From Asanoa hainanensis (GTDB lineage: Bacteria > Actinomycetota > Actinomycetes > Mycobacteriales > Micromonosporaceae): DNA of 64,000 nt. Below the pieces are notes generated by a model. The model did not search any database. It was not told the DNA's origin and saw only the letters and a program-made list of their open reading frames with translations. The translations under genes and the position numbers were made by a program. Location of the stretch: contig NZ_FZPH01000022.1 in assembly GCF_900188485.1 (NCBI RefSeq), forward strand, positions 54,098 to 118,097. The letters run 5' to 3'. Position 1 is the first letter of the stretch; the number at the start of each line of letters is the position of its first letter. Shown in pieces: positions 22,226 to 31,352 of this stretch.

Positions 22226-24493
22226 TCACGCGCTCCTGCGCAGCGGCGCGCGGTTGCCGCGTACCAAGGACGCCAGGCGTTCGCGCATCTCGCGGTCGAT
22301 CTCTCTCTTGATGGTCGAGGACGGCCGCTCACCCGTGATGAAGCCCTGGACGTGCCGGATGCCCAGCCCGTAGATCTGCTCCAGGCTGATCGGTGAGTCG
22401 TCCTCGACGCCCTCCACGACCACGCTGCGGCGGGCCGGGGATTGGCCGATCTTGACCGGGTGCCGGGCGACCTTCGCCACCAGTTCGAGTTCCTGGTACG
22501 CCAGCGGGTGGCGCAGCAGCGCGCGGTCGACCTTGATCTGGGTGAGCGGTAGCTCAGCCATCCGGGAGACCGACGAATGTTCCACGCCGAAGTCGTCGAC
22601 CGCGAACCGGACGTCCAGGCGGTCCGCGATCGCCACGAGGCGTTCGTGGAAGTAGCCCAGCTTGTCGTCGCCCCAGATTTCGTACGCGCGCGGTTCGATC
22701 GGGTCCTGCTCGGAGATCTCCAAGGTGACCGCGCTCGGGCGCAGTCCGGCGGCCCTGATCGTCCGTTCGATCTCGTCGACGTAGGAGTCGCTGAGCAGGG
22801 AGCGCACGGCTACGTTGATGGACACCGGACGTGGCGCGCCCGCGTTGTCGCCGTAGCACCGCCGGTGGGCCTCCGCGTACGACTGGATGGCCTTGCGCAG
22901 GATGGCCTCGTCGCGTGCCACGACGAACTGGTCGCCCCAGACGTGGGCGAGGCGGATCAGCTCACGTGGGGCCCGCGGGTCGGCGGCGTTCAACCGGGCG
23001 AGGGCCTCGTAGCTGTGGATATCGACGTACTGCTGCCGTTCGTCGATGGCGACAATCGGCTGGAAGACCATCGAGAACGATCCGACCACCTGGCGGTACA
23101 GCTCGAAGCAGCGGCTGTAGAGCCGCGGGGGTAGTCGGCCGAAGCTCTCCCGCAGGGCGGTGAGCACCGCGATCTCGCCCTCTTCGACCGGGCCGCTCAG
23201 ATCGGTCGCCCAGATCGCCTCGAGGATCTTCGCCAGTGGCTCGCCGATGTCCAGCAGCGCCTGCGCCGGGTTGACCACCACCAGGACGAGCGAGGTCGCG
23301 AGACCGTGGCGCAGCGGTACGCACAGCACCCGGCCGGCGGACGTGCCATCGAGGACGTGACTGCGCAGTGGGAACGACGAGTACTGCGCCGTACCACGCA
23401 TCAGGTAATGCAGGTCGTCCTCGCGGAAATGTCGCGTCTCGGAGATCGTCACGAACCCGGAGCTCGTGTATTCGAGCAATGCCGCGGCGTCGGCCTCCGT
23501 CGCGACCCGCATCAGCTCGATCTTTTCCTGCTTGCGCGCGGGCTGCGGGCCTTCGCTGGTCGCGCCGAACGCCTCTGTGGTGGACGACGTCGGTGGCCGG
23601 CCGAATGCACCGTGGCGAGGGAATACCCGACCCAGCAGTTCGACGATCGCCGCGGCCGACCTTTCCAGCGGGTTCGCCAGGTCGACGATCCGGACGTTGG
23701 CCGGCAGCGGGTCGACGACGGCGCCGTCGGATGCGCCCCGTCCCGGCCGGGTCAAGACCGCCGTGGTGCCTCGCGACTGCACGAACAGGTCCGGCTGGGG
23801 TTCGAGGCGCAGCCCCGCCACGTAGTCCGCCAGGCCGCCGAAGGTCACGAGCCCTTCGCTGTTGGCCGCCTTTCCGGCGAGGGCGTCCAGCAGGTGCTTG
23901 GTCAGCAGTCCGTGGCCGAGGGTTTCCGACTCCCGAGCCCCGCCCTCGTGGGGCGCGGCCAGCAACACGTTGTGCTGTTTCGAATGCCGCCCGCCGACGC
24001 GCATCATTTCGAACTTCTCGGCACCACCACCGATGTACGACCCGGCATGCCGCCAGTCGACAACGAGAAATGCGATGCCTTTGAACGTGTCGAGGACCTC
24101 GCCGCGCAGGAACGCCATTCGCAGGCCGTCGTCCGGGCGCTCGTTCAACGCGACCCGGCCCAACTCCGGCGTAACCAGATAATCGTCGGCTATTCCGTTC
24201 CAGTTGGCGGTCAACGCATGGCCGGCGAAATAGACGAATAGCGTGTCGGAGCTCGTCGACTCTTCGGTGAGGGCCCGTAGCTGGTCGCGGATGCTCCGGC
24301 CGTCGGCCTCCGCCCCGGTAAGGAGGAACGCGTCAGCGGCGGCGAACCCGCCCGCGACGGGGTCGGTCAGTGCTTTGTGGACGGCACGCGCGTCACTCTC
24401 GGCGTAACGCAGGCTCGGCAGCGCCGCCGCCGAGCCACAATCGTTCACGCCGACAATTAACGCCACGCGTCGACCGCCCACGGGCACCACCAT
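22226..24493 (-). CDS. Pseudo-caspase / GAF-like / EAL fusion, probable c-di-GMP phosphodiesterase
   Basis: A 755-residue cytosolic protein. Residues about 8-250 form a caspase-like (peptidase C14) domain with the catalytic His at 92 (DTLFVYFAGHAL), but the place of the usual DCCHSG is DWRHAG (146-151), so the catalytic Cys is replaced by Arg148. Residues about 326-430 look GAF-like. Residues about 470-745 are an EAL domain with every metal/catalytic residue kept: Glu496, Asn560, Glu592, Asp633-Asp634, Lys654, Glu694 and Gln716. It should hydrolyse c-di-GMP under control of a non-proteolytic caspase fold. It stands alone; neighbours do not suggest a partner. Confidence 0.85.
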   Translation of the reverse strand: MVVPVGGRRVALIVGVNDCGSAAALPSLRYAESDARAVHKALTDPVAGGFAAADAFLLTGAEADGRSIRDQLRALTEESTSSDTLFVYFAGHALTANWNGIADDYLVTPELGRVALNERPDDGLRMAFLRGEVLDTFKGIAFLVVDWRHAGSYIGGGAEKFEMMRVGGRHSKQHNVLLAAPHEGGARESETLGHGLLTKHLLDALAGKAANSEGLVTFGGLADYVAGLRLEPQPDLFVQSRGTTAVLTRPGRGASDGAVVDPLPANVRIVDLANPLERSAAAIVELLGRVFPRHGAFGRPPTSSTTEAFGATSEGPQPARKQEKIELMRVATEADAAALLEYTSSGFVTISETRHFREDDLHYLMRGTAQYSSFPLRSHVLDGTSAGRVLCVPLRHGLATSLVLVVVNPAQALLDIGEPLAKILEAIWATDLSGPVEEGEIAVLTALRESFGRLPPRLYSRCFELYRQVVGSFSMVFQPIVAIDERQQYVDIHSYEALARLNAADPRAPRELIRLAHVWGDQFVVARDEAILRKAIQSYAEAHRRCYGDNAGAPRPVSINVAVRSLLSDSYVDEIERTIRAAGLRPSAVTLEISEQDPIEPRAYEIWGDDKLGYFHERLVAIADRLDVRFAVDDFGVEHSSVSRMAELPLTQIKVDRALLRHPLAYQELELVAKVARHPVKIGQSPARRSVVVEGVEDDSPISLEQIYGLGIRHVQGFITGERPSSTIKREIDREMRERLASLVRGNRAPLRRSA

Positions 24494-24901
24494 TCATTTC
24501 GTTACGCGCCGCTGCTAAATGGTTGCTCTCCGCACCGGCCACGGTTTTCAATGGCCAGAGGCCATGGTGCAGTAGGCGTCGACACGAATTCAACTCGGCG
24601 CGGGCCGGCCATAACGGCACTTGGCAATGTGCCAGGTGGCGGAGCTACCGGTCGACGGTCCGTTACACGGGTTTTGCGCGTTTCCCCGTGCCCCATCTGA
24701 CCTAAAAACGCACTTGGTCCACTTAGCCCGAGATGGCCGGCTGCGCAACTGCTGACAACCTGCCTGGCCAGGGAAGAGACGGCTATTCGAAGCCGCGGGC
24801 GATCCGGATGGGTTGGTGACAGGAACCCGACTCCGACCAATCCGGCACCCGGCCGGGCGCCGAAGTCCTCGCGCAGGCACCCCCTGAAGCGGAGGACAGA
24901 G
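24494..24901. other. Intergenic region upstream of the DUF4331 operon
   Basis: These 408 bp hold the divergent starts of the pseudo-caspase/EAL gene and the DUF4331 operon. The composition is slightly AT-richer than the genes. A GGAAC at 24822-24826 resembles an ECF -35 element, but the matching -10 element is not convincing. An AAGCGGAGGACAGAG ribosome-binding region precedes 24902. I see no other structure. Confidence 0.5.
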
Positions 24902-26563
24902 ATGACCAGAAAACCCCGCGCGATCCTCGCGGCACTCGCCGTGACGGGCATCGCGCTGGCCGCGCTCGGGCCGCAGCCGACGGTGGCGTCCAGCCACCGC
25001 GAGGCGCCGCTGATCGCCAGCGACCCGGCCGCCGACAACACCGACCTGTACGCCTTCGTCAGCCCCGAGCGACCGGACTACGTGACGCTGATCGCCAACT
25101 GGATCCCGTTCGAGGAGCCCAACGGCGGGCCGAACTTCTACCCGTTCGCGACCGACGCGGCGTACAACATCAACATCGACAACGACGGCGACGCGCGCGC
25201 CGACGCGGTGTTCCGCTACACCTTCAAGAACATCGACAAGCGGGGCGGCTCGACGTTCCTCTACAACAACGGCCCGGTCGACTCGTTCGACGACCCGAAC
25301 CTGCTGTTCAAGCAGACCTACAAGCTGGAGACGTCGTTCAACGGCGGCCCGTTCAAGACCCGGGTCAGCAACGCACCGGTCGCGCCGTCCCGGATCGGCA
25401 ACGCGTCGATGCCGGACTACCAGAAGCTCCGCGACGAGGCCACGATCCAGCTCGACGGTGGTTGGAAGCTGTTCGCCGGCCAGGCCGACGACCCGTTCTT
25501 CCTCGACCTGCGGGTCTTCGACCTGCTGTACGGCGGCGATCTGAGCGAGACCGGCCAGGACACGCTCGCCGGCTACAACGTCAACACGATCGCGCTGCAG
25601 GTGCCGTTCAAGGACGTGGCACTGCGCGGCGACGCCAACCGCAACCCCGTGGTCGGCATCTGGACCACCACCGACCGGGCCAAGGTGCGGGTCACCGGCC
25701 AGAGCACCAACGGCATCCGCGGCGAGCGCGTGCAGGTCTCGCGGCTCGGCAACCCGCTGGTCAACGAGGTCGTCGTCCCGGCGAACCTCAAGGACGCGTT
25801 CAACTCGATCTCACCGGACAAGGATGCCGGCATCCCCGCCGTCGTCAAGCGGGTCACCGACCCCGAGCTGCCCAAGCTGATCGAGGCCAGCTACGGCGTG
25901 CCCGCGCCGGCCACACCCCGCAACGACCTGGTCGAGATCTTCCTGACCGGTATCACCACCAAGGCCAACGGCCCGATCAAGGCCGACCTCAACTCGCAGC
26001 TCAACAACAAGGACGTCAACGCCAAGCGGTTCCAGCCCTCCGAGATGCTCCGGCTGAACCTGGGCGTGCCGGTCGCCGACCAGCCCAACCGGCTCGGCGT
26101 GCTCGGCGGCGACCTGCAGGGCTTCCCGAACGGCCGGCGGCTGACGGACGACGCGGTCGACATCTCGATCCAGGCGGTCGAGGGCGCGGCGCAGACCGGT
26201 CAGCTCGTCGACGCGCTCGCCGCGGGCGACAAGGTGGACGCCAACGACAACCAGTTCGGCGACCAGTTCCCGTACGTGGCCCTGCCCAACGTGGGTGCCG
26301 TCAACGGTGGGCAGAGCAGCGCCTCCGCCGACCCGAACGCGGCGGCGATCGTGCCGCCCGGTGACGAGGACTCTCCGGCGCCGTCGCTCTCGCCGGCCGC
26401 CGCCGCGGCGTCCGACGACATGAGCACCGGCTCGGTCCTCACCGTCGCCGTGATCGGCACGCTCCTGCTGGCCCTGGTCCTGGTGACCTGGTGGTTCCGC
26501 AGGCAACGAACGGCTTCGATCTCTGCAGCGGGTCCGGCTCCGGACGACACCGTAAAGCTCTGA
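24902..26563 (+). CDS. Secreted, membrane-anchored DUF4331 protein
   Basis: A 553-residue exported protein. It has an N-terminal signal peptide (ILAALAVTGIALAALG), then the DUF4331 opening SSHREAPLIASDPAADNTDLYAFVSPERPDYVTLIANWIPFEEPNGG. The body is Asp/Asn-rich and beta-stranded, with NINIDNDGDARADAVFRYTF that could bind calcium. A C-terminal membrane helix (VLTVAVIGTLLLALVLVTWWF, about 512-532) with basic stop-transfer residues anchors it outside the cell. The function of DUF4331 is not established. It heads a run with a TPR protein, a NicO transporter and a SigK/RskA pair. Confidence 0.88.
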   Translation: MTRKPRAILAALAVTGIALAALGPQPTVASSHREAPLIASDPAADNTDLYAFVSPERPDYVTLIANWIPFEEPNGGPNFYPFATDAAYNINIDNDGDARADAVFRYTFKNIDKRGGSTFLYNNGPVDSFDDPNLLFKQTYKLETSFNGGPFKTRVSNAPVAPSRIGNASMPDYQKLRDEATIQLDGGWKLFAGQADDPFFLDLRVFDLLYGGDLSETGQDTLAGYNVNTIALQVPFKDVALRGDANRNPVVGIWTTTDRAKVRVTGQSTNGIRGERVQVSRLGNPLVNEVVVPANLKDAFNSISPDKDAGIPAVVKRVTDPELPKLIEASYGVPAPATPRNDLVEIFLTGITTKANGPIKADLNSQLNNKDVNAKRFQPSEMLRLNLGVPVADQPNRLGVLGGDLQGFPNGRRLTDDAVDISIQAVEGAAQTGQLVDALAAGDKVDANDNQFGDQFPYVALPNVGAVNGGQSSASADPNAAAIVPPGDEDSPAPSLSPAAAAASDDMSTGSVLTVAVIGTLLLALVLVTWWFRRQRTASISAAGPAPDDTVKL

Positions 26564-26572
26564 CAGGTGCAC

Positions 26573-26602
26573 GGGGCGCGTCCCACTGCTGGGGCGCGCC
26601 CC
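26573..26602 (+). terminator. Intra-operon stem-loop after the DUF4331 gene
   Basis: GGGGCGCG (26573-26580) pairs with CGCGCCCC (26595-26602) across 14 bases. It lies 10 bp after the DUF4331 stop and 25 bp before the TPR gene. It may be a partial terminator or RNA-processing site that lowers downstream expression. Confidence 0.4.
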
Positions 26603-26626
26603 GCCTTCCCGGAAGGACCCCCGCTC

Positions 26627-27934
26627 ATGCGCACTCCCCTTCGGACGGTCGCGGTGGTGGCCGTCGCCACTGTCGCCCTGCTCGCCGCCGGTGCGGTGTT
26701 CGGCCTTCGCAAGCCGGCCCCGGCCCTCTCCCCCTCGACCGTGCCCGTCGCCGCGACCGACCGGTTGGCCGCCAACATCACTCGGGCCCAGGAGCGGCTG
26801 CGCAAGCTCCCGCGGGACCACGAGACCTGGGCGGCGCTCGGCCTGGCCTACGTCGAGCAGGCCCGGGTGACCGCCGATCCCAGCCTCTATCCCAGAGCCG
26901 AAGGGGCGCTGGAGCGTTCGCTGGCGGTGAAGCCGAAGGAGAACCCGGCCGCCCTCGTCGGGCTCGGCGCGCTCGCCAACGCCCGACACGAGTTCGCGGC
27001 CGCGCGAAAGTTCGCCACCGACGCCTTGAAGACCAACCCCTTCGACGCCGACGCGTACGGGGTGCTGGCCGACGCGCACACCCAGCTCGGCGACCCCGCG
27101 GCGGCGACGACCGCGATCCAGCGGATGCTCGACCTGCGTCCTGGGCTGGCCGCGTACGCCCGCGCCTCCTACGACCTCGAACAGCGCGGTGAGCTCGCCG
27201 AGGCGACCGAGTTGATGCGGCGGGCGCTCGACGCCGCCGCCGATCCGGCCGACATCGCGTTCTGCCGCAACCAGTTGGGCGACCTCGCCTGGTCGACCGG
27301 CGACCTCTCAGGTGCTTCCCGCGAGTACGCGGCTGGTCTGGCCGCCAGCCCCGGTTATCTTTCACTGCTCCGGGGGAAGGCGCGGGTGGCTGCCGCGCAG
27401 GGCGACCTGACCGGTGCGGTCAACGCCGCCGGAACCGTCGCGGCTCGCACGCCGACGCCGGACACCCTGCTGGAGTACGCCACGCTGCTGAAGCTGGCCG
27501 GCCGGCTGCCCGAGGCCGCGCGCCAGCTGACGCTGGCCGAGGCGGCACACAAGCTGTTCGTCGCGAACGGTGGGCAGGACGACCTGACCGGGGCGCAGCT
27601 CGCGCTCGCCCGGGGTGACGCCGGTGCCGCCGTGCGGCTGGCCCAGGCCGAGTGGCGCCGCCGGCCGTTCGCCGACGTGGCCGACGTGCTGGGCTGGTCA
27701 CTGCACCTCGCCGGACGGGACCGCGAGGCGCTGCCGCTGCTGCGGCGCGCGGTCGACGGCTCGCCGCGCAACGCCGGTTACGCGTACCACCTCGGCATGA
27801 CGCTCCTGTTCCTGGGCGACCAGCCGGGCGCGCTGTCGGCCCTGCGGCAGGTGCGCGCCATCAACCCCTACTTCTCGCCCGCCGACGGGCCGACGGCCAG
27901 CCGGGCACTGTCCGCATTGGAGGCTCGGCCGTGA
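26627..27934 (+). CDS. Membrane-anchored TPR protein
   Basis: A 435-residue protein with an N-terminal signal anchor (VAVVAVATVALLAAGAVFGL) followed by at least eight tetratricopeptide-like helix pairs, for example HETWAALGLAYVEQARVTADPSLYPRAEGALERSLAVKPKENPAALVGLGALA and YAYHLGMTLLFLGDQPGALSALRQVRAINPYF. It probably scaffolds partners on the outer face of the membrane. The ATG at 26627 has GGAAGGA upstream. The stop overlaps the GTG start of the NicO gene (GTGA, 27931-27934), which indicates coupling. Confidence 0.88.
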   Translation: MRTPLRTVAVVAVATVALLAAGAVFGLRKPAPALSPSTVPVAATDRLAANITRAQERLRKLPRDHETWAALGLAYVEQARVTADPSLYPRAEGALERSLAVKPKENPAALVGLGALANARHEFAAARKFATDALKTNPFDADAYGVLADAHTQLGDPAAATTAIQRMLDLRPGLAAYARASYDLEQRGELAEATELMRRALDAAADPADIAFCRNQLGDLAWSTGDLSGASREYAAGLAASPGYLSLLRGKARVAAAQGDLTGAVNAAGTVAARTPTPDTLLEYATLLKLAGRLPEAARQLTLAEAAHKLFVANGGQDDLTGAQLALARGDAGAAVRLAQAEWRRRPFADVADVLGWSLHLAGRDREALPLLRRAVDGSPRNAGYAYHLGMTLLFLGDQPGALSALRQVRAINPYFSPADGPTASRALSALEARP

Positions 27935-29370
27935 GGCGTTTCCTGGCATTCGTTGGCTTGGCGGTCGTCGGCTTCCTGGCGCTGCCGTCGGCACCGGCGG
28001 CGGCGCACCCGCTGGGCAACTTCTCGGTCAACCGGTACGCCGGTCTGACGCTGCATCCCGACCGGGTCGACGCGGTCGTGGTGGCCGACGTGGCCGAGCT
28101 GCCGACGCTGCAGGACCCGGCGCCGTCGTGCGCGGAGGCGGCGGACGCGCTCGCGGTGACCGTGGCTGGTCAGCGTCTCTCATGGACGGTCGACTCTTCC
28201 GCGCTGACGCTTTCCGATGGGGCCGGCGGGCTGCAGACCAGTCGGCTGGACTGCCGGCTGAGCGCGGCTGCCTCGTTTTCGTCGGCGGCGGACGTCACCG
28301 TCGACAACGGGTTCCGGGCCGACCGGATCGGGTGGCGGGAGCTGACCGCGACCGGTGCTGGCGTGCGGCTGGAGGGTTCGACCGTGCCGTCCGCCTCGGT
28401 CAGTGCCGAGCTGCGCCGGTACCCCGACGATCTGTTGTCGTCGCCGCCCGACGTGCGTACGGCCGCGTTCTCGGCCGTGGCCGACGGGTCCGCGGTGGCC
28501 GCGGGTGCGGGGCCGGCGGCCCGGTCGTCGGGTGCGGCGCCCCTCGGGTTGTCCGGGCCGTTGGCCGGGGCCGAGCGGTGGCTGGACTCGGTGGTCGGCG
28601 GTGCTCGGCTGACGCCGCTGGTCGGGCTCTTGGCGGTGCTGTTGGCGCTGGTGCTCGGTGCGGCCCACGCGGCGTTGCCGGGGCACGGCAAGACCGTGAT
28701 GGCCGCGTACCTGGCCGGTCGGGCCGGTCGGCCCCGGGACGCCGTGGCCGTGGGTGCGACGGTGACGCTGACGCACACCGGCGGAGTGCTGGCGCTCGGG
28801 TTGCTGCTGACCACGTTCGCCGGGATCGCTGGTGAGTCGGTGTTGGCCTGGTTGGGCGTGGTCAGCGGGGGGATCGTGGCGGCGATCGGGGTGGGCGCGC
28901 TGGTGTCCGCTCTGCGCCGCCGAAGCCACAACCGCCTGGCTGCCGGGCACGACCACGGCCAACCGCATGGTCACGACCACGGCCGCTCGCACGGCCATGA
29001 CCACAAGCACGGCGCCGGCCACACGCACGTACACGGCCACACTCATTCGCACGGGCCCGGCAAGTGGGGAATCGCCGGGATCGGGATCGCGGGTGGTTTG
29101 GTGCCCAGCCCGTCGGCGCTGGTGGTGTTGCTGGGTGCGATCGCGCTGGGACGTACCGCGTTCGGTGTCCTGCTGGTCTTCGCCTATGGCTTGGGCATGG
29201 CGGCCACGTTGACGGCCGCGGGCCTGCTGCTGATCCGGGTACGGGACCGCTTCGCCGGCCGGTTGCGCCTGGTGGAGCGGTGGCAGGTGGCGGCACCGTC
29301 GGCCACCGCTGCCCTGATCGTCGTGGTCGGGCTCGGCCTGGCCGGCCGAGCGTTATCCACAATCGCCTGA
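27931..29370 (+). CDS. NicO/HupE-like nickel/cobalt transporter with extracytoplasmic domain
   Basis: A 479-residue membrane protein. It has a signal peptide (FLAFVGLAVVGFLALPSAPAAAHPLGNFSVN), an extracytoplasmic beta-rich region (about 30-210), then NicO-type helices with the conserved HxxxPGHGK-like GAAHAALPGHGKTVMAAYLAG. A His-rich metal loop spans about residues 340-378 (GHDHGQPHGHDHG pattern), followed by more helices (GGLVPSPSALVVLLGAI). It likely moves Ni2+ or Co2+, import or export undetermined. It is translated with the TPR gene and precedes the sigma factor. Confidence 0.88.
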   Translation: MRRFLAFVGLAVVGFLALPSAPAAAHPLGNFSVNRYAGLTLHPDRVDAVVVADVAELPTLQDPAPSCAEAADALAVTVAGQRLSWTVDSSALTLSDGAGGLQTSRLDCRLSAAASFSSAADVTVDNGFRADRIGWRELTATGAGVRLEGSTVPSASVSAELRRYPDDLLSSPPDVRTAAFSAVADGSAVAAGAGPAARSSGAAPLGLSGPLAGAERWLDSVVGGARLTPLVGLLAVLLALVLGAAHAALPGHGKTVMAAYLAGRAGRPRDAVAVGATVTLTHTGGVLALGLLLTTFAGIAGESVLAWLGVVSGGIVAAIGVGALVSALRRRSHNRLAAGHDHGQPHGHDHGRSHGHDHKHGAGHTHVHGHTHSHGPGKWGIAGIGIAGGLVPSPSALVVLLGAIALGRTAFGVLLVFAYGLGMAATLTAAGLLLIRVRDRFAGRLRLVERWQVAAPSATAALIVVVGLGLAGRALSTIA

Positions 29371-29450
29371 CCGGGGTGGCGACCATGACCACGGGCGCGG
29401 AATCATTCCCCCTGCGAACAGCACGACACAGGCAGCGGCGAGGAGTCTTC

Positions 29451-30071
29451 ATGCGCGAGCAGAGCCACGGCGACCCGCCGCGCGACCACCTGACCGCGGT
29501 GCCCGCGCCGGTCGACGACCGGTCCGAGGCCGACCGGCTGCTGGTCGCGGTGGGTCGCGGTGACGAGGGCGCGTTCCGGCAGCTCTACGAGCTGGTCGCG
29601 GCCCGCGTCTACGGCCTGGCCCGGCAGGTGCTGCGCGACCCGGCCCAGGCCGAAGAGGTGGCGCAGGAGGTGCTGGTCGAGGTGTGGCGCACGGCGGCCC
29701 GCTTCGAGCCGAGCAAGGGCTCGGCCACCGCCTGGGTGTTCACCATCGCCCACCGGCGGGCGGTCGACCGGGTGCGCTCCGAGCAGGCCGCCACCGACCG
29801 CGTGCAGAAGGCGGGCTCGTGGTCGGCACAGACGCCCTACGACGAGGTGTCCGGCGAGGTCGAGGAACGGCTGGAGCGGCAACAGGTCCGGCGCTGCCTC
29901 GACGACCTCACGTCGCTGCAACGCGAGTCCATCACGCTGGCCTACTACGGCGGCCGCAGCTACCGCGAGGTGGCCACGCTGCTCAACGTCAGCCTGCCCA
30001 CCATCAAGACCCGCATGCGCGACGGCCTGATCCGCCTACGCGACTGCCTGGGCGTGGAGGTGCCGTCATGA
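29451..30071 (+). CDS. sigK: ECF sigma factor, SigK-like
   Basis: A 206-residue ECF sigma factor. Region 2 (about 40-110) has FRQLYELVAARVYGLARQVLRDPAQAEEVAQEVLVEVWRTA, and region 4 (about 140-198) has LDDLTSLQRESITLAYYGGRSYREVATLLNVSLPTIKTRMRDGL. It directs RNA polymerase to a small regulon, likely including this operon. GAGGAG precedes the ATG at 29451, and an upstream in-frame ATG is less likely. The stop overlaps the RskA start as ATGA, the usual order for a sigma/anti-sigma pair. Confidence 0.92.
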   Translation: MREQSHGDPPRDHLTAVPAPVDDRSEADRLLVAVGRGDEGAFRQLYELVAARVYGLARQVLRDPAQAEEVAQEVLVEVWRTAARFEPSKGSATAWVFTIAHRRAVDRVRSEQAATDRVQKAGSWSAQTPYDEVSGEVEERLERQQVRRCLDDLTSLQRESITLAYYGGRSYREVATLLNVSLPTIKTRMRDGLIRLRDCLGVEVPS

Positions 30072-30790
30072 CCAACGGCGACGTGCACGCGCTGTCCGGT
30101 GCCTACGTGCTCGACGCGCTGACCGACATCGAGCGCGCCACCTTCCGCCGGCACCTGGTCAGCTGTGCGACCTGCGCGATCGAGGTGGCCGAGCTCCAGG
30201 AAACGGCGGCCCGCCTGGCCGACGGCGCCTGGTCCGTGCCGCCGCCCGCGCTCCGCGACCGGGTTTTCGCCGAGGTCTCGCGTACCCGCCAGGACGCGCC
30301 GACACCGGCCAAACCCGTGCGCCCACAACGCAACCGGCGCCTGTTCTCGGTGGCCGCGGCGGTCGTCCTGGCCGCGGTGGCGGCGACCGGCACCTTCGCC
30401 GTCCAGGAACGCCGCCTCGACCAGCAGCGCACCACGGCCCAGGCGGAGTCGGCACGGGTCACCGAGGTGCTGTCGGCGCCCGACGCGATCCTCCGCTCGG
30501 CCGGGTCCACCAGCGGCGTGCGCCTCACGGTGGTCACCTCCGCCGCCCGGGGCGAGGCTGTCCTGACGATGACGGCGGAGCGACCGGCCGGCGCCGACCG
30601 CACCTACCAGCTGTGGATGCTCGACGGCACCACCCCGACCAGCGCCGCCGTCCTGCCGCCGGGCACGACGTCGGCCACCCGCCTGATCACGGGCACGGCG
30701 GCGGCCGACACGTTCGCCGCCACCATCGAGCCCGAAGGCGGCTCGGCGACCCCGACCCTGCCGATCGTGGGGCAGGTGAGCGTGGCATAA
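30068..30790 (+). CDS. rskA: Anti-sigma-K factor, RskA-like
   Basis: A 240-residue single-pass membrane anti-sigma factor. The N-terminal cytosolic zinc-finger-like anti-sigma domain (about 1-80) contains HLVSCATCAIEVAELQETAARLAD, then a transmembrane helix (LFSVAAAVVLAAVAATGTFAV, about 95-115), then an extracytoplasmic RskA C-terminal domain with YQLWMLDGTTPTSAAVLPPGTT. It would hold the upstream sigma factor at the membrane until a signal triggers release, in known cases by regulated proteolysis. Overlap with sigK fixes the ATG. Confidence 0.92.
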   Translation: MTNGDVHALSGAYVLDALTDIERATFRRHLVSCATCAIEVAELQETAARLADGAWSVPPPALRDRVFAEVSRTRQDAPTPAKPVRPQRNRRLFSVAAAVVLAAVAATGTFAVQERRLDQQRTTAQAESARVTEVLSAPDAILRSAGSTSGVRLTVVTSAARGEAVLTMTAERPAGADRTYQLWMLDGTTPTSAAVLPPGTTSATRLITGTAAADTFAATIEPEGGSATPTLPIVGQVSVA

Positions 30791-30832
30791 ACCTCATTGG
30801 CCCATGCGGCGACGGCCAGCGATCATCATGAG

Positions 30833-31258
30833 ATGAGCGAACGACAGCGGGCGGTGCTCGTCGACGTCGACGGCACGCTGGCCATCCGCGGGAAGCGCTC
30901 GCCCTACGACTGGAGCCGGGTAGGCGAAGACCAGCCCAACCCGGCCGTGATCGAGCTGGTCCAGACGATCGCGGCCGCGGGCCGCCACCAGATCGTCGTG
31001 ATGTCCGGCCGCAAGGAGCAGTCGCGGAGACAGACGGAGCTCTGGCTCGACGCTCAGGGGGTGCCCTTCGCCGAGCTCGTCATGCGCGCCGACCGCGACG
31101 ACCGCCCGGACCACAAGACCAAGGCCGACCTCTACCGCCGTTTCGTGGCGCCGCGCTACGAGGTCGCCTTCGTCATCGACGACCGCGACCAGGTCGTCCG
31201 CATGTGGCGCACCGTCTTCGAGCTAACGGTCTGCCAGGTCGCCGACGGCGACTTCTAG
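30833..31258 (+). CDS. HAD-type phosphatase (polynucleotide kinase 3'-phosphatase-like)
   Basis: A 141-residue HAD-superfamily protein matching the phosphatase half of T4 polynucleotide kinase. The nucleophile motif is VDVDGTLA (Asp11, Asp13), motif II is VMSGRKEQSR, a Lys-containing KTKADLYRRF follows, and IDDRDQVVRMWR gives the acidic metal site. There is no kinase domain. It could remove 3'-phosphates from RNA or DNA ends, or act on a small metabolite. The ATG at 30833 is preferred over an earlier open codon. It lies about 40 bp after rskA and may be read through from it. Confidence 0.8.
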   Translation: MSERQRAVLVDVDGTLAIRGKRSPYDWSRVGEDQPNPAVIELVQTIAAAGRHQIVVMSGRKEQSRRQTELWLDAQGVPFAELVMRADRDDRPDHKTKADLYRRFVAPRYEVAFVIDDRDQVVRMWRTVFELTVCQVADGDF

Positions 31259-31352
31259 CGTTCGAGCGGAGGCCTGGTAACTGACGCATGCCCATGTCAC
31301 TATGTTTCCGCCTTTCCGTCAACGCGGGCGGAGGCACCAACGGGGAGTTCAC

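Noticed and set aside
24822..24850. ECF promoter (GGAAC) before the DUF4331 gene
   Set aside because: No -10 partner at 16-17 bp matches an ECF or SigK-type element well enough to call it.
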